64,000 bases of DNA from Rhodospirillales bacterium 70-18 (GCA_001899585.1 MKWE01000031.1:361915-425914); one strand, 5' to 3'. Shown: positions 26,107-34,323, counted from the stretch's first letter. A program made the numbers and translations. Notes: a model not told the origin generated them from the sequence alone.

Positions 26107-26115
26107 TGTGGAAAA
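26107..26115 (-). promoter_or_regulatory. DnaA-box-like site upstream of gcrA
   Basis: On the minus strand this reads TTTTCCACA, which fits the bacterial DnaA-box consensus TTWTNCACA. It lies in the 129-base gap between the acetamidase stop and the gcrA start, 91 bases from the gcrA ATG. In Caulobacter, DnaA activates gcrA transcription, so the position is suggestive. A single nine-base match could occur by chance. Confidence 0.4.
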
Positions 26116-26145
26116 CTCGCCGCCGACCGCAATATCTGGGGGTTT

Positions 26146-27099
26146 CTAGAACAGCAGCCCCTTCTTCAGCAGCCCGTGCACGCCTTTTTCACCGTTCACG
26201 GTCTGGGTGACATGGAAATCCACCGCCAGCGAGCAGAACTGGTAGGCCTGCTGGCGCGACAGGTTGGAGCGCGCGCAGATGAACGCGATCATCTCCCGCA
26301 GCGCCTGCTTCATCGCCAGGTCCAGGTCCTCGTTCATCCCCATGGTGATGTAGTGCGTGGCCGTCTCGGCGCGCGGATAGGCCAGCAGCGGCGCGGCCCC
26401 CTGCTTCTTGTGCAGCGTCAGCGTGAAGGTGCCGGTCAGGCAGATCTCCAGCGCGTTGATGCACACCTCGCCGTCGCCCTGCACGCCGTGGCCGTCGCCG
26501 GCCGAGAACAGCGCCCCCTTGGCCCATACCGGCAGGAACAGCGTGCTGCCCTCGCCGATCTCCTTGTTGTCCAGGTTACCGCCATGTTCGCGCGGCTGGA
26601 CGGTCGAGATGGTGCCATAGGCCGGCGGCGGCGCCACCCCCATCACCCCGAAGAACGGCGCCAGCTTCAGCTCCACGCCATACGGCATCCGGCAGGTACG
26701 CGCGGCGCGGTCCACCGGGATATGGGTCAGGAAACGCTCGGGAAAATCCTCCGGCAGGGTGCCGGCCAGCGGGCGGAAGCCGCAGAAGCCCCAATCGGCG
26801 CCCAGCTCGATCTTCTCGACCTTCACCTCCAGCATGTCGCCCGGCTCGGCGCCCTCCACGGCCACCGGCCCGGTCAGGATATGGCCGCCGGCGCGCGGGA
26901 TGTCGGCGGCATGGATGGCCGCCAGCGCCGGCGGGATGGCGAAGCCGGAGCCGGGCGGCGGCATCACCTCGGGGCTGCCCGACACGCATTCCAGCACCAC
27001 CGTGGCGCCCGAGGGCACCGTCAGCACGGGCGGATAGGCGGCGTCGAACGTGCCCCAGCGGACGGTTTGCGGCGTGGCGGCGATGCGATGGGCGGTCAT
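26146..27099 (-). CDS. acetamidase/formamidase family protein
   Basis: A cytoplasmic amidohydrolase that releases ammonia from small amides such as formamide or acetamide. The ATG at 27099 gives 317 residues. Family blocks are visible: PVAVEGAEPGDMLEVKVEKIEL, REHGGNLDNKEI (metal-site region), LFLPVWAKGALFSAGDGHGVQGDGEV and the C-terminal DFHVTQTVNG. It lies 94 bases after the MtnC-like gene on the same strand. Substrate range cannot be judged from sequence. Confidence 0.92.
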   Translation of the reverse strand: MTAHRIAATPQTVRWGTFDAAYPPVLTVPSGATVVLECVSGSPEVMPPPGSGFAIPPALAAIHAADIPRAGGHILTGPVAVEGAEPGDMLEVKVEKIELGADWGFCGFRPLAGTLPEDFPERFLTHIPVDRAARTCRMPYGVELKLAPFFGVMGVAPPPAYGTISTVQPREHGGNLDNKEIGEGSTLFLPVWAKGALFSAGDGHGVQGDGEVCINALEICLTGTFTLTLHKKQGAAPLLAYPRAETATHYITMGMNEDLDLAMKQALREMIAFICARSNLSRQQAYQFCSLAVDFHVTQTVNGEKGVHGLLKKGLLF

Positions 27100-27193
27100 G
27101 CGATGCTCCGGACGAAAGGAAGCCCATCGTCGCCCAGAACCGGCGATCAGACCAGGGGCCGCACCATCATCCCGGCCGCCCATCCCGGCCCCA

Positions 27194-27895
27194 TCACCGC
27201 GGGATGGGCAGCCCCAGCGCGCGCGCCACGGCGGGAAAATCCGCCGCCACCGGATGCCGCTCGGAGGCCACGAGGCCGGCCAGCGGGCGCAGCACCTGGC
27301 AGGTGCGCATGCCGGCCACCGCCGCCGCGTCCAATTCGGCCTCCACGGCGGAGAGGAACAGCACCTCCACCGTCGGCACGTTCATGCCGATCGCCAGGCG
27401 GATATAGCTGTCCGGGTCGCGCCGCCCGCCCACGCGGGGGTCGAAAAACCCGGCGAACAGCCCCGCCAGGTCGCCGGCCGGGGCGCGGCCCAGCACCAGC
27501 CGCGCCACCTCGGCCGGCACGGTGGAGAACGCGTACAGCCGCAGCCCCATCCGCGCCCACAGCCGCAGGCAGGCCGGCACGTCGGCATAGATCGCGGTAT
27601 CCGGGGGGTGCCGGGCGAACAGGTCCTGCCAGACCCGGTCCTGCAGCGATTGCAGCGGGGCGGTCGCGGCCCCCTGGTCAACCCAGTGCAGCAGCGTCGT
27701 CAGCACCGGCTGGCCGGGCACCATCCGCGCCACCTCGTCCAGCGCGGCGGCCACCGCCGGGTCGCCCTCCGCGCCGCCCACCAGTTCGGGCAGCCTGGCA
27801 CGAAAGAAAGGCGCCAGCACGTCGCGCGGAAACCCCGGCGGCGTGGTGGCGCCCTCGACACTGGTCAGGATGGCGGCCGGCGGCAACGTGCTCAC
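27194..27895 (-). CDS. MtnC-like (enolase-phosphatase E1 family) protein lacking catalytic aspartates
   Basis: The 233-residue protein aligns along its length with acireductone synthase MtnC of the methionine salvage pathway (a HAD enzyme), including VEGATTP, YADVPACLRLWARMGLRLYAFS and GLFAGFFDPRVGGRRDPDSY. However, the nucleophile position of the DxEGT motif is Ser12 (SVEG), and the Asp of the LFLTD motif is Ala183 (LFLSAV). Without these a HAD phosphatase should be inactive. No other methionine-salvage gene is nearby. It starts at a GTG. The frame is intact, so it is probably a retained pseudoenzyme, not a decaying gene. Confidence 0.75.
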   Translation of the reverse strand: MSTLPPAAILTSVEGATTPPGFPRDVLAPFFRARLPELVGGAEGDPAVAAALDEVARMVPGQPVLTTLLHWVDQGAATAPLQSLQDRVWQDLFARHPPDTAIYADVPACLRLWARMGLRLYAFSTVPAEVARLVLGRAPAGDLAGLFAGFFDPRVGGRRDPDSYIRLAIGMNVPTVEVLFLSAVEAELDAAAVAGMRTCQVLRPLAGLVASERHPVAADFPAVARALGLPIPR

Positions 27896-27951
27896 GGCAT
27901 CGGCGACTCAGCCGGCCGGCCGCATGTCACGTCCGCCGTCCCGCCGCACGC

Positions 27952-28206
27952 TCAGCTGTGGTTGGCGGCCGTCGACTGCGTGGTGTTGGCGGTGCCGCCA
28001 GCCGCGCCCGGGCCCTTGATCGTGCCCGACGGCTTCTCGGCGCTCGCCTCCATCGAGGCGTCGTCGTCCTCGGCCATGTTCTTCTTGAACGACTTGATGC
28101 CTTTGGCCATGTCGCCCATCAGGCCGCTGATCTTGCCGCCGCCGCCGAACAGCAGCAGCCCGACCGCCAGCACGATGAGCCAGTGCCAAATGCTGAAACT
28201 ACCCAT
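27952..28206 (-). CDS. tatA: Sec-independent protein translocase TatA
   Basis: The pore-forming subunit of the twin-arginine translocase. It has 84 residues, with a short N-terminal helix ([17 protein letters not shown]), the conserved [23 protein letters not shown] amphipathic region and an acidic, low-complexity tail. The ATG follows a strong ribosome site GGAGGAAGC. tatB and tatC are not nearby. Confidence 0.95.
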   Translation of the reverse strand: MGSFSIWHWLIVLAVGLLLFGGGGKISGLMGDMAKGIKSFKKNMAEDDDASMEASAEKPSGTIKGPGAAGGTANTTQSTAANHS

Positions 28207-28328
28207 AGCTTCCTCCACCCGGGGAACGCCCCGCCAACCCTGCACATGGCCTGCCGGCGCGGCCGATGCAAGCGCTGTTTCGTGCCGGTTCGCTGGGTGA
28301 ATGAACCGACATGCGCCGGCAAGGCGCG

Positions 28329-28952
28329 CTACCTCCCGGAACCGCGCGCCCGCGGCGGCGGCCGGCCGCTGGTATCCAGCGCGTAGCGGGCCGCCGGAAG
28401 GGTGGCGCGGGCCAGCTCCTCCGGCGTCGCCGGCCGGCGCGGCAGGATGAAGCCGTAGGTGGCGTATTCATGCGTGCCCAGTTGCCCGACCGGCGGATAC
28501 CACACCCGCACCTCGGTCCAGTCGTTGCGGCCGGACACGTCGACCACCAGCTGGTCCCGGTCGAGCTGGCCGCGCACCCAGTTGGCCTGGGTCACCAGCA
28601 CCTGGCGCGGCCCGAGGATGCGCGAGACCACCGAGACATGGCCGGACGGCAGCCGCCCCGAGCGCTGGAACACCAGCACGCCGCCCAGCTCCGGCCGGCT
28701 GGCCCGGCTGTAGCGGCCATCCGCCTCGCGCCACCACACATCCGCGTCGCCATACAGCGCGATGCCCGACAATTCGCGGGCGAACGGGGCGCAGGAGATG
28801 CCGGGCACGCGGGTGGAAGCGCCCATCTCCACGCCGCCCACCCGCCCGCGCGGCGGCGCCGACCCGCAGGCGGACAGCCCGGCCAGCAGCACCAGCACGC
28901 CCAGCCGCCAGATGCCGCGCCGCACCAAAGCCTGGAGCAGGATATCGAACAT
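28329..28952 (-). CDS. CHAP-domain lipoprotein (putative cell-wall amidase/endopeptidase)
   Basis: A 207-residue protein with a lipoprotein signal (LLAGLSAC, lipidated Cys29), so it should be anchored in the periplasm. The following domain has the CHAP catalytic set Cys54 ([11 protein letters not shown]), His105 (SGHVSVV) and Asn124 (QANW). CHAP domains cleave peptidoglycan amide bonds. The C-terminal tail is Pro/Arg-rich. It lies upstream of tatA on the same strand with a 122-base gap. Confidence 0.82.
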   Translation of the reverse strand: MFDILLQALVRRGIWRLGVLVLLAGLSACGSAPPRGRVGGVEMGASTRVPGISCAPFARELSGIALYGDADVWWREADGRYSRASRPELGGVLVFQRSGRLPSGHVSVVSRILGPRQVLVTQANWVRGQLDRDQLVVDVSGRNDWTEVRVWYPPVGQLGTHEYATYGFILPRRPATPEELARATLPAARYALDTSGRPPPRARGSGR

Positions 28953-29017
28953 GGCTGCGAGGCTACCGCAACACCGCCGCGTACGTCACGCTTTTCGCTA
29001 GGGAATCATATCGCGGG

Positions 29018-29110
29018 AAGGCAGATCCACATGGAGGCGGGGAAGCGGGGAGGCGGGGAAGCGGCGAGAAGCAAGGAGCTTCCTTCTCCCCGCCTTCCTG
29101 CCTCCATGTG
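29018..29110. repeat. G-rich repeat copy 2 with 11-bp inverted arms
   Basis: Bases 29018-29043 are the reverse complement of 111-136. The block is closed by a perfect 11-bp inverted repeat, CACATGGAGGC (29028-29038) and GCCTCCATGTG (29100-29110), around GGCGGGGAAGC-type repeats. It fills most of the gap between the CHAP lipoprotein start and the CoA transferase stop. It could fold as a long hairpin. The copy near base 111 has only one arm. Confidence 0.7.
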
Positions 29111-29126
29111 AGATTGCTTCCCTTGC

Positions 29127-30308
29127 TCACCCCCCGAGCAGCGTCCCCAGCACATGCGCCTGGTGCGCCCCCAGCGCCGGCCCGGTCCAGCCGATCGCCG
29201 CCTCCGGCGGGTCGCCGTCCAGGCGGATCGCCGGGCCGAAATGCAGCGTGCGGCCGATCAGCGGGTCGTCCACCGGCAGCACCGATTTGCGCGCCCGCAA
29301 ATGCGGGTCGGCGGCGGCGTCGGCGATGTCGAACAGCCGCGAGGCCGGCACGTCGGCGGCCTCCAGCATCGCCTCGGCCTGCTGCGCCGGCAGTCCGCGC
29401 GTCCAGCCGGCGATGATGCCGTCCAGCTCCGCCACGTTGGCGCAGCGGTCGGCGTTGGTCAGGAAGCGGGCCGCGTCGGCCAGCTCCGGCCGGCCGATCA
29501 CCGCCATCAGGCGGCGGAAGATCAGGTCCGAATTGCCGGCGATGCACAGCCATTTGCCGTCGGCGCAGGGATAGGTGTTGGTGGGCGCCGCGGTCGGGAT
29601 GCCGGCGCCGGCCGGCTGGCGCACCCGCCCGTCCAGCGCATATTCCGGCAGCATCCCCTCCATCAGGCTCAGGATCGAGTCCACCAGGCACACATCCACG
29701 ATCCGCCCTCGTCCGGTGCCGGTCACGTCGCGCTGGTACACCGCCGACAGCAGCCCCACGGCGGCATACAGCCCGGCCAGGTCGTCGCCGATCGACACCC
29801 CGCAGCGCGGCGGCGGCAGGTCCGAGGCGCCGGCCGGGTGGCCGGTCAGGTGGCGGATGCCGCCGATCGCCTCGCCGATGGCACCGAAGGCCGGCTTGTC
29901 GCGGTACGGCCCGTCCTGGCCGTAGCCCGACACCCGCGCGATGATCAGCCGCGGATTGGCCGCATGCAGCACGTCCGGCCCCAGGTCCAGCCGCTCAAGC
30001 TGGCCGGGTCGGAAATTCTCCACCAGCACGTCGGCCCGCGCCGCCAACCGCAGCGCGGTGTCGCGCTCGCGCTTGAGGTCCAGCACCACCGACATCTTGT
30101 TGCGGCCATGGATGCTGAACCACACCGGATGGCCGTTCGCCATCGCCCCCCAGCCGCGCATCGGGTCGCCGCCGGGCGGCTCCACCTTGATGACCTCCGC
30201 ACCCAGGTCGGCCAGCACGCGGGTGCAGAAGGGCCCAGCGATATAATGGCCGAGTTCCAGCACCTTCAGCCCCACCAGGGGTCCGGTACGCAAAGGGGGG
30301 GCGGTCAT
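29127..30308 (-). CDS. CaiB/BaiF (family III) CoA transferase
   Basis: Moves CoA between carboxylic acids. From the ATG at 30308 it has 393 residues. The N-terminus GLKVLELGHYIAGPFCTRVLADLGAEVIKVE and the VLVENFRPG block are diagnostic. The likely nucleophilic Asp175 is in VSIGDDLAGL. Length matches the class. It is a single gene, divergent from the sRNA and amidase region, so its acyl substrate is unknown. Confidence 0.93.
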   Translation of the reverse strand: MTAPPLRTGPLVGLKVLELGHYIAGPFCTRVLADLGAEVIKVEPPGGDPMRGWGAMANGHPVWFSIHGRNKMSVVLDLKRERDTALRLAARADVLVENFRPGQLERLDLGPDVLHAANPRLIIARVSGYGQDGPYRDKPAFGAIGEAIGGIRHLTGHPAGASDLPPPRCGVSIGDDLAGLYAAVGLLSAVYQRDVTGTGRGRIVDVCLVDSILSLMEGMLPEYALDGRVRQPAGAGIPTAAPTNTYPCADGKWLCIAGNSDLIFRRLMAVIGRPELADAARFLTNADRCANVAELDGIIAGWTRGLPAQQAEAMLEAADVPASRLFDIADAAADPHLRARKSVLPVDDPLIGRTLHFGPAIRLDGDPPEAAIGWTGPALGAHQAHVLGTLLGG

Positions 30309-30374
30309 GCGGTGCTCCTGCACGCTGATTTGATAAACCCGTCAAAAATTGTCATCGAGGGTGTCCTATTGTTA

Positions 30375-30518
30375 ACCGGCGCTTCGTCCCCATCTGTCAA
30401 GATACCCCCGAAGCGCCGATGGCTGGCTTCGGACTCCTCCCTTACCGTGCTCGCCGGCAATGCCGGGCCGAGCGCGGCACCTGACGGGCGGCGCGATATG
30501 TTCGCGCCGCCCTTTTTC
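30375..30518 (+). ncRNA. candidate small RNA (or terminated leader) with C-rich motif
   Basis: A plus-strand segment with three hairpins and an intrinsic terminator. Hairpin 1: GGCGCTTCG (30378-30386) with CGAAGCGCC (30409-30417), containing an inner ATCT/AGAT stem flanked by CCCC on both sides. A single-stranded CTCCTCCC follows at 30434-30441, resembling the anti-Shine-Dalgarno motif of several alphaproteobacterial sRNAs. Hairpin 2: CTCG-CCGGC / GCCGG-CGAG (30450-30472). The terminator is at 30486-30518. A weak promoter (TTGTCA 30349, TGTTAA 30370) precedes. It could alternatively be an attenuator for the gene at 30597. Confidence 0.6.
30486..30518 (+). terminator. intrinsic terminator of the sRNA candidate
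   Basis: A perfect 11-bp stem GGGCGGCGCGA / TCGCGCCGCCC with loop TATGT, followed by TTTTTC. The T-run is on the plus strand only, so it ends plus-strand transcription. No annotated plus-strand gene precedes it, which is the reason for proposing an RNA gene here. Confidence 0.85.
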
Positions 30519-30596
30519 TTGGACCGCGCCGGGGGCACTTTGCCATCAGCCGCGCCCAGGGCACGATACCCTCCGGCAAAGATGAGAGGCGGTACC

Positions 30597-30794
30597 ATGG
30601 ACAAGGACCTGATGCTGGCACTGGCGCGCCGCGCCGGGCTGGACCGCGCGCTGGCCGACTTTCCCGCCGACGTGGCCGCCGCCGCCGCCCAGGCGACCGG
30701 CCACCGCGACATCATCCAGCCGCCCGCCGACCCCGCCGCCGAACCCTGGCCGCCGATGCGCGCCGCGGCGCTGCCGGGCGGGGGCGGGCTGTGA
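30597..30794 (+). CDS. AtzG/GatC-like small protein (DUF4089 type)
   Basis: A 65-residue helical protein ending IIQPPADPAAEPWPPMRAAAL. Small proteins of this size, with a DPAxEPxPxFR-like tail, partner GatA-family amidases (AtzG with AtzE, GatC with GatA). It directly precedes such an amidase and its stop overlaps the amidase GTG (GTGA). The match is by size, position and tail motif only, so the family is probable, not certain. Confidence 0.6.
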   Translation: MDKDLMLALARRAGLDRALADFPADVAAAAAQATGHRDIIQPPADPAAEPWPPMRAAALPGGGGL

Positions 30795-32182
30795 TCGCGC
30801 CGCACTGGCTGGGCGCCACCGCCGCCGTCCGCGCCTTCGCCGAGCGACGGCTGTCGCCGGTGGAGCTGATGCAGGCGCTGCTGGACCGCATCGCCGCCCT
30901 GGACCCGAAGCTGAACGCCTTCATCCGCCTGGACGCCGAGGCCGCCATGGCCGCCGCCCGCGCCGCCGAGGCGGAACTGGGCGCCGGGCGCGTGCGCGGC
31001 CCGCTGCATGGCGTGCCGGTGGGCGTGAAGGACATCATCGACGTGGCCGGCCTGCCCACCACCTGCCACTCGCACCTCCTGCTGGACAACATCGCCGCCG
31101 CCGACGCCGTCTGCGTCGCCCGGCTGCGCGCGGCGGGCGCCATCGTGCTGGGCAAGCTGTCCACCCACGAATTCGCCCTCGGCGGCCCCAGCTTCGACCT
31201 GCCGTTCCCGCCGGCGCGCAATCCGTGGAACCCGGACCACCACCCCGGCGGCTCCTCCTCGGGCTCCGGCGCCGGCCTCGCGGCCGGGCTGTTCCCGCTG
31301 GCCCTGGGCACCGACACCGCCGGCTCGGTGCGCCATCCGGCCAGCGCCTGCGGCATCGTCGGGCTGAAGCCGACCTATGGCCTGGTGTCCCGCCGCGGCG
31401 TGTTCCCGCTGGCCTTCACGCTGGACCATGTCGGCCCGATGACCCGCGACGTGGCCGACAACGCGCTGATGCTGTCGGTGCTGGCCGGCCACGACCCGCG
31501 CGACCCGGCCAGCGTCGCCGCCCCGGCCGGGCGCTACGCCGCCGATCTGGAGCGCGGCGTGCGCGACCTGCGGATCGGCTTCGTGCGGCATTTTCACGAG
31601 ACCGACATGCCGGCCGACCCCGAGGTGACCGCCGCCCTGGAGCATGTCGCCCGCGTGCTGGCCGCCGAGGGCGCGGTGCTGCGCGACATCGCGCTGCCGA
31701 GCCTGGCCGAGTTCGCCGCCGTCAACCGCGTCATCATGCACAGCGAGGCCTGGGCCATCCACGCCCCCTGGCTGCGCACCCGGCCGGGCGAATACGGCCA
31801 GCTCGCCCGCCGGCGGCTGATGACCGGCGCCTTCCTGGAGGCCGGCGACTACGTGCAGGCGCAGCGCCGCCGGCTGCAGATGATCGCCACGGTGGAGGAC
31901 GCGCTGCGCGACGTGGACGTGCTGCTCTGCGCCAGCTCGATGGACCCGGCGGCGCGGATCGACGCGCCGGAGGCGGTGGCGCGCACCTACCCGCGCCAGG
32001 CGCGCACGCCGTTCAACGTCACCGGCCATCCGGCGCTGGCCATGGCGGCCGGCCTGTCGGGCGGCCGGCTGCCGCTGTCGGTGCAGTTCGTCGGCCGCAA
32101 TTTCGACGAGGCGACCCTGTTCCGCGTCGCCCGCGCATGGGAGCGGGCCGGCGGCACCGCGAACCTGCACCCACCGCTGTAG
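30791..32182 (+). CDS. amidase, GatA/AtzE family
   Basis: An amidase-signature hydrolase of 463 residues starting at GTG 30791. The catalytic triad is visible: Lys80 (VGVKDIID), Ser156 (PGGSSSGSGAG) and the nucleophile Ser179 (GTDTAGSVR). Coupling to the small gene upstream resembles the atzG-atzE pair, whose product hydrolyses 1-carboxybiuret. A tRNA-dependent amidotransferase is unlikely because gatB is absent. The substrate is unknown. Confidence 0.88.
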   Translation: MIAPHWLGATAAVRAFAERRLSPVELMQALLDRIAALDPKLNAFIRLDAEAAMAAARAAEAELGAGRVRGPLHGVPVGVKDIIDVAGLPTTCHSHLLLDNIAAADAVCVARLRAAGAIVLGKLSTHEFALGGPSFDLPFPPARNPWNPDHHPGGSSSGSGAGLAAGLFPLALGTDTAGSVRHPASACGIVGLKPTYGLVSRRGVFPLAFTLDHVGPMTRDVADNALMLSVLAGHDPRDPASVAAPAGRYAADLERGVRDLRIGFVRHFHETDMPADPEVTAALEHVARVLAAEGAVLRDIALPSLAEFAAVNRVIMHSEAWAIHAPWLRTRPGEYGQLARRRLMTGAFLEAGDYVQAQRRRLQMIATVEDALRDVDVLLCASSMDPAARIDAPEAVARTYPRQARTPFNVTGHPALAMAAGLSGGRLPLSVQFVGRNFDEATLFRVARAWERAGGTANLHPPL

Positions 32183-32185
32183 CGC

Positions 32186-33310
32186 TCAGCGCCGCCCGAC
32201 CACCGCGGCGATCACCGCCCCGCCCAGCCCGACGGCGAAGATCGGCATGTGCGAGCCGGTATGAGCGTACAGCCAGGCCATCAGGAACCCGGTCGCCATC
32301 TGCGCGGCCGCCCACGCCACCGTGCCGATCCGCCAGATGCCCGGCGCCGCATCGCCCCCCAGATCACGCGCGCGGGCCAGGGTCAGGCCGGTGGTGCCGG
32401 CGGCGGTGGCGCCGCCAAGCAGTGCGGAAATGGCCAGAAATGGCAGCGAATGGGCCACCAAAGGCAGCGAAAGCGGCAGCAATTGGAGCAAAAGCGTGCC
32501 CGAAAACGCCCGCCGCGTGCCCACCCGGTCCGCCGCCATCCCGCACAGCGCCGGCCCCAGCGCCGCCCCCACGCCGTACAGGAACCACCCCGCCGCCCCC
32601 ATGCCGGCGCCCATGCCGAGGCCGCGGGCGATGAAGTCCGGCCACCAGGCCATGTGCGCGGTGGCCGCCACCGAGGCGAAGCCGTAGGCGGCGACCAGCC
32701 GGCCGGTGGCGCCCGACATGTCCGGCAGACGGGCGGCCGGCGGCGGCGGCACGGCCGGCCAGCGCGGCCAGGACAGCAGGCTGAGCGCCAGCCCCGCCGC
32801 CGCCAGCGCCAGCCAGGTCGCCGGCAGGCCGGCCGGCAGCAGCGCGGGCACGATCAGCGCGCCGGCCATGATGCCGCCGCCGACACCGGCGAACAGCAGC
32901 CCCGCCGCCAACCCGCGCAGCGCCACCGGCACCGCCGCCTGCACCGCCGGGCCGGCCAGCACCATCAGCACGCCGCCGGCGATGCCCGCCAGCGTCCGCC
33001 ACGGCAGCAGCCAAGCGAGCGGCCCCCGCCAGGCGCACAGCAGCAGGCACAGCGTCGCCGTCAGCATCCCCAGCCGCAGCGCCGGGCGCATGCCCAGCCG
33101 CCGGCCGGCGGCGGGCGCGATCGCGGCGCCGACCAGGTAGCCGGCGAAGTTCGCCGCCCCCAGCGTGCCGGCCTCGCCGGCGGTGAGCCAGCCATGGCCG
33201 ACCATCGCCGGCACCAGCGGCGCATAGGCGAAGCGTTGCAGCCCGACGCCCAGCAGGGTGGCGCAGACCCCGGCCATGATGGCGGCGCGCGGCGAGGGCA
33301 GCGCGGTCAT
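32186..33310 (-). CDS. MFS transporter, YbfB/YjiJ type
   Basis: A 374-residue inner-membrane transporter with about twelve helices. The N-terminus GVGLQRFAYAPLVPAMVGHGWLTAGEAGTLGAANFAGYLVGA matches the YbfB/YjiJ group, whose substrates are mostly unknown. The ATG at 33310 overlaps the azlD stop by 4 bases, so azlC-azlD-MFS form one unit. It converges with the amidase gene 3 bases away. Confidence 0.85.
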   Translation of the reverse strand: MTALPSPRAAIMAGVCATLLGVGLQRFAYAPLVPAMVGHGWLTAGEAGTLGAANFAGYLVGAAIAPAAGRRLGMRPALRLGMLTATLCLLLCAWRGPLAWLLPWRTLAGIAGGVLMVLAGPAVQAAVPVALRGLAAGLLFAGVGGGIMAGALIVPALLPAGLPATWLALAAAGLALSLLSWPRWPAVPPPPAARLPDMSGATGRLVAAYGFASVAATAHMAWWPDFIARGLGMGAGMGAAGWFLYGVGAALGPALCGMAADRVGTRRAFSGTLLLQLLPLSLPLVAHSLPFLAISALLGGATAAGTTGLTLARARDLGGDAAPGIWRIGTVAWAAAQMATGFLMAWLYAHTGSHMPIFAVGLGGAVIAAVVGRR

Positions 33311-33609
33311 GCGAGGCTCCAGGCCAGCCAGGCGGCGGCGGTGCCGGCCAGGATCGCCCAGGCCAGCGAGCGGGTCCACACCATCACCGCCAGCGTCGCC
33401 ACCGTGCCGACGGCGGTATGCGCCCGCCCGGCCAGCAGCGCCGGCACCACGAAGCTCACGAACAGCGTGCCGGGGATGTAGGACAGCACCGCGCGCAGCA
33501 TCGGCCCGGGGGTGATCTGGCGGAACAGCCAGTAGCCGCCGGCGCGGCAGGCATAGGTGACCGCCGCCATGCCGAGGATCGCCGCCGCGGTCCAGGGGTC
33601 CAGGCTCAT
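33307..33609 (-). CDS. azlD: AzlD family branched-chain amino acid exporter subunit
   Basis: A 100-residue protein with about three or four helices, including ILGMAAVTYACRAGGYWLF and a GTLFVSFVVPALL segment. Together with AzlC it forms a branched-chain amino acid exporter in characterised relatives (BrnFE, AzlCD). It overlaps azlC by 4 bases (ATG 33609) and the MFS gene by 4 bases. Confidence 0.87.
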   Translation of the reverse strand: MSLDPWTAAAILGMAAVTYACRAGGYWLFRQITPGPMLRAVLSYIPGTLFVSFVVPALLAGRAHTAVGTVATLAVMVWTRSLAWAILAGTAAAWLAWSLA

Positions 33610-34313
33610 GAGCCAGATCGCCGGGCGTCGCGCAGGGCGCCGGCCAGGCTGCCGGCGAGCGCGCCGGCGAGCATGTACCACGAGGTGCCGGGCAGCAGCC
33701 GCGCGGTGGCGGCGGCGACCGCGCCGGCCACCGCCCAGGGCAGCAGGTCGAGCTTGCCGCGCCACAGGTTGACCAGCAGCGCCACGAACACCGCCAGCGC
33801 CGCGAAGAAGATCGGGTGGCCCGGCGGCGGGCGGATGGCCGCGCCCAGCAGGTGGCCGGCGACGCTGGTGACGATCCAGTTCACCCACATCATGCCGCCG
33901 ACGCCGAGCAGGTAGCCGCCGTCGCGCCCGCCCGCGTTCATGTCGCGCACCGACAGCGCCCAGCTCGGGTCCACCAGGGTGAACAGGCTGACCCAGGGCC
34001 GCCAGCCGCGCATGCGGTCCAGCCAGGGCGCCAGCACCGGGCCCATCAGCGCCATGCGCAGGTTGACCACCAGCGTGGTGAGCGTGGCCGCCAGGATCGG
34101 CGCCGGATGGGTCCAGGTGCCCAGCACCACCAGCTGCGCCGCGCCGGCATAGACCAGCGCCGCCATCAGCACCGTCTCGGCCAGCGAGAACCCCACCCCC
34201 TGCTGGGTGATGCCGCAGACCAGCCCGAACGGCGCCAGCCCGAACAGCAGCGGGATGCTGGCAACCATGCCGCGGCGGATGCCGGCGGCGGTGAACACGA
34301 CGGGTTCGGTCAC
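33606..34313 (-). CDS. azlC: AzlC family branched-chain amino acid exporter subunit
   Basis: The large subunit of the exporter, 235 residues from GTG 34313. The N-terminal IRRGMVASIPLLFGLAPFGLVCGITQQG and the ALVYAGAAQLVVLGTW block are typical of AzlC. An ATG at 34268 would lose the conserved start. About six or seven helices. It lies 10 bases after recX on the same strand. Confidence 0.9.
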   Translation of the reverse strand: MTEPVVFTAAGIRRGMVASIPLLFGLAPFGLVCGITQQGVGFSLAETVLMAALVYAGAAQLVVLGTWTHPAPILAATLTTLVVNLRMALMGPVLAPWLDRMRGWRPWVSLFTLVDPSWALSVRDMNAGGRDGGYLLGVGGMMWVNWIVTSVAGHLLGAAIRPPPGHPIFFAALAVFVALLVNLWRGKLDLLPWAVAGAVAAATARLLPGTSWYMLAGALAGSLAGALRDARRSGS

Positions 34314-34323
34314 CCGATGCCCG

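Noticed and set aside
26107..26115. A replication origin at the DnaA box
   Set aside because: Only one box, no AT-rich unwinding region, and no origin-linked genes (dnaA, dnaN, parAB) are nearby.
27194..27895. A functional acireductone synthase
   Set aside because: The nucleophile and metal aspartates are replaced by Ser12 and Ala183.
28329..29110. A mobile element around the 26-bp repeat and its inverted arms
   Set aside because: No transposase frame lies near, and the arms are only 11 bases long.
30375..30518. A guanidine (ykkC-type) riboswitch ahead of the amidase genes
   Set aside because: I could not find the conserved ykkC sequence blocks, and the terminator is followed by a 79-base gap. 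A structured RNA of unknown type fits better.
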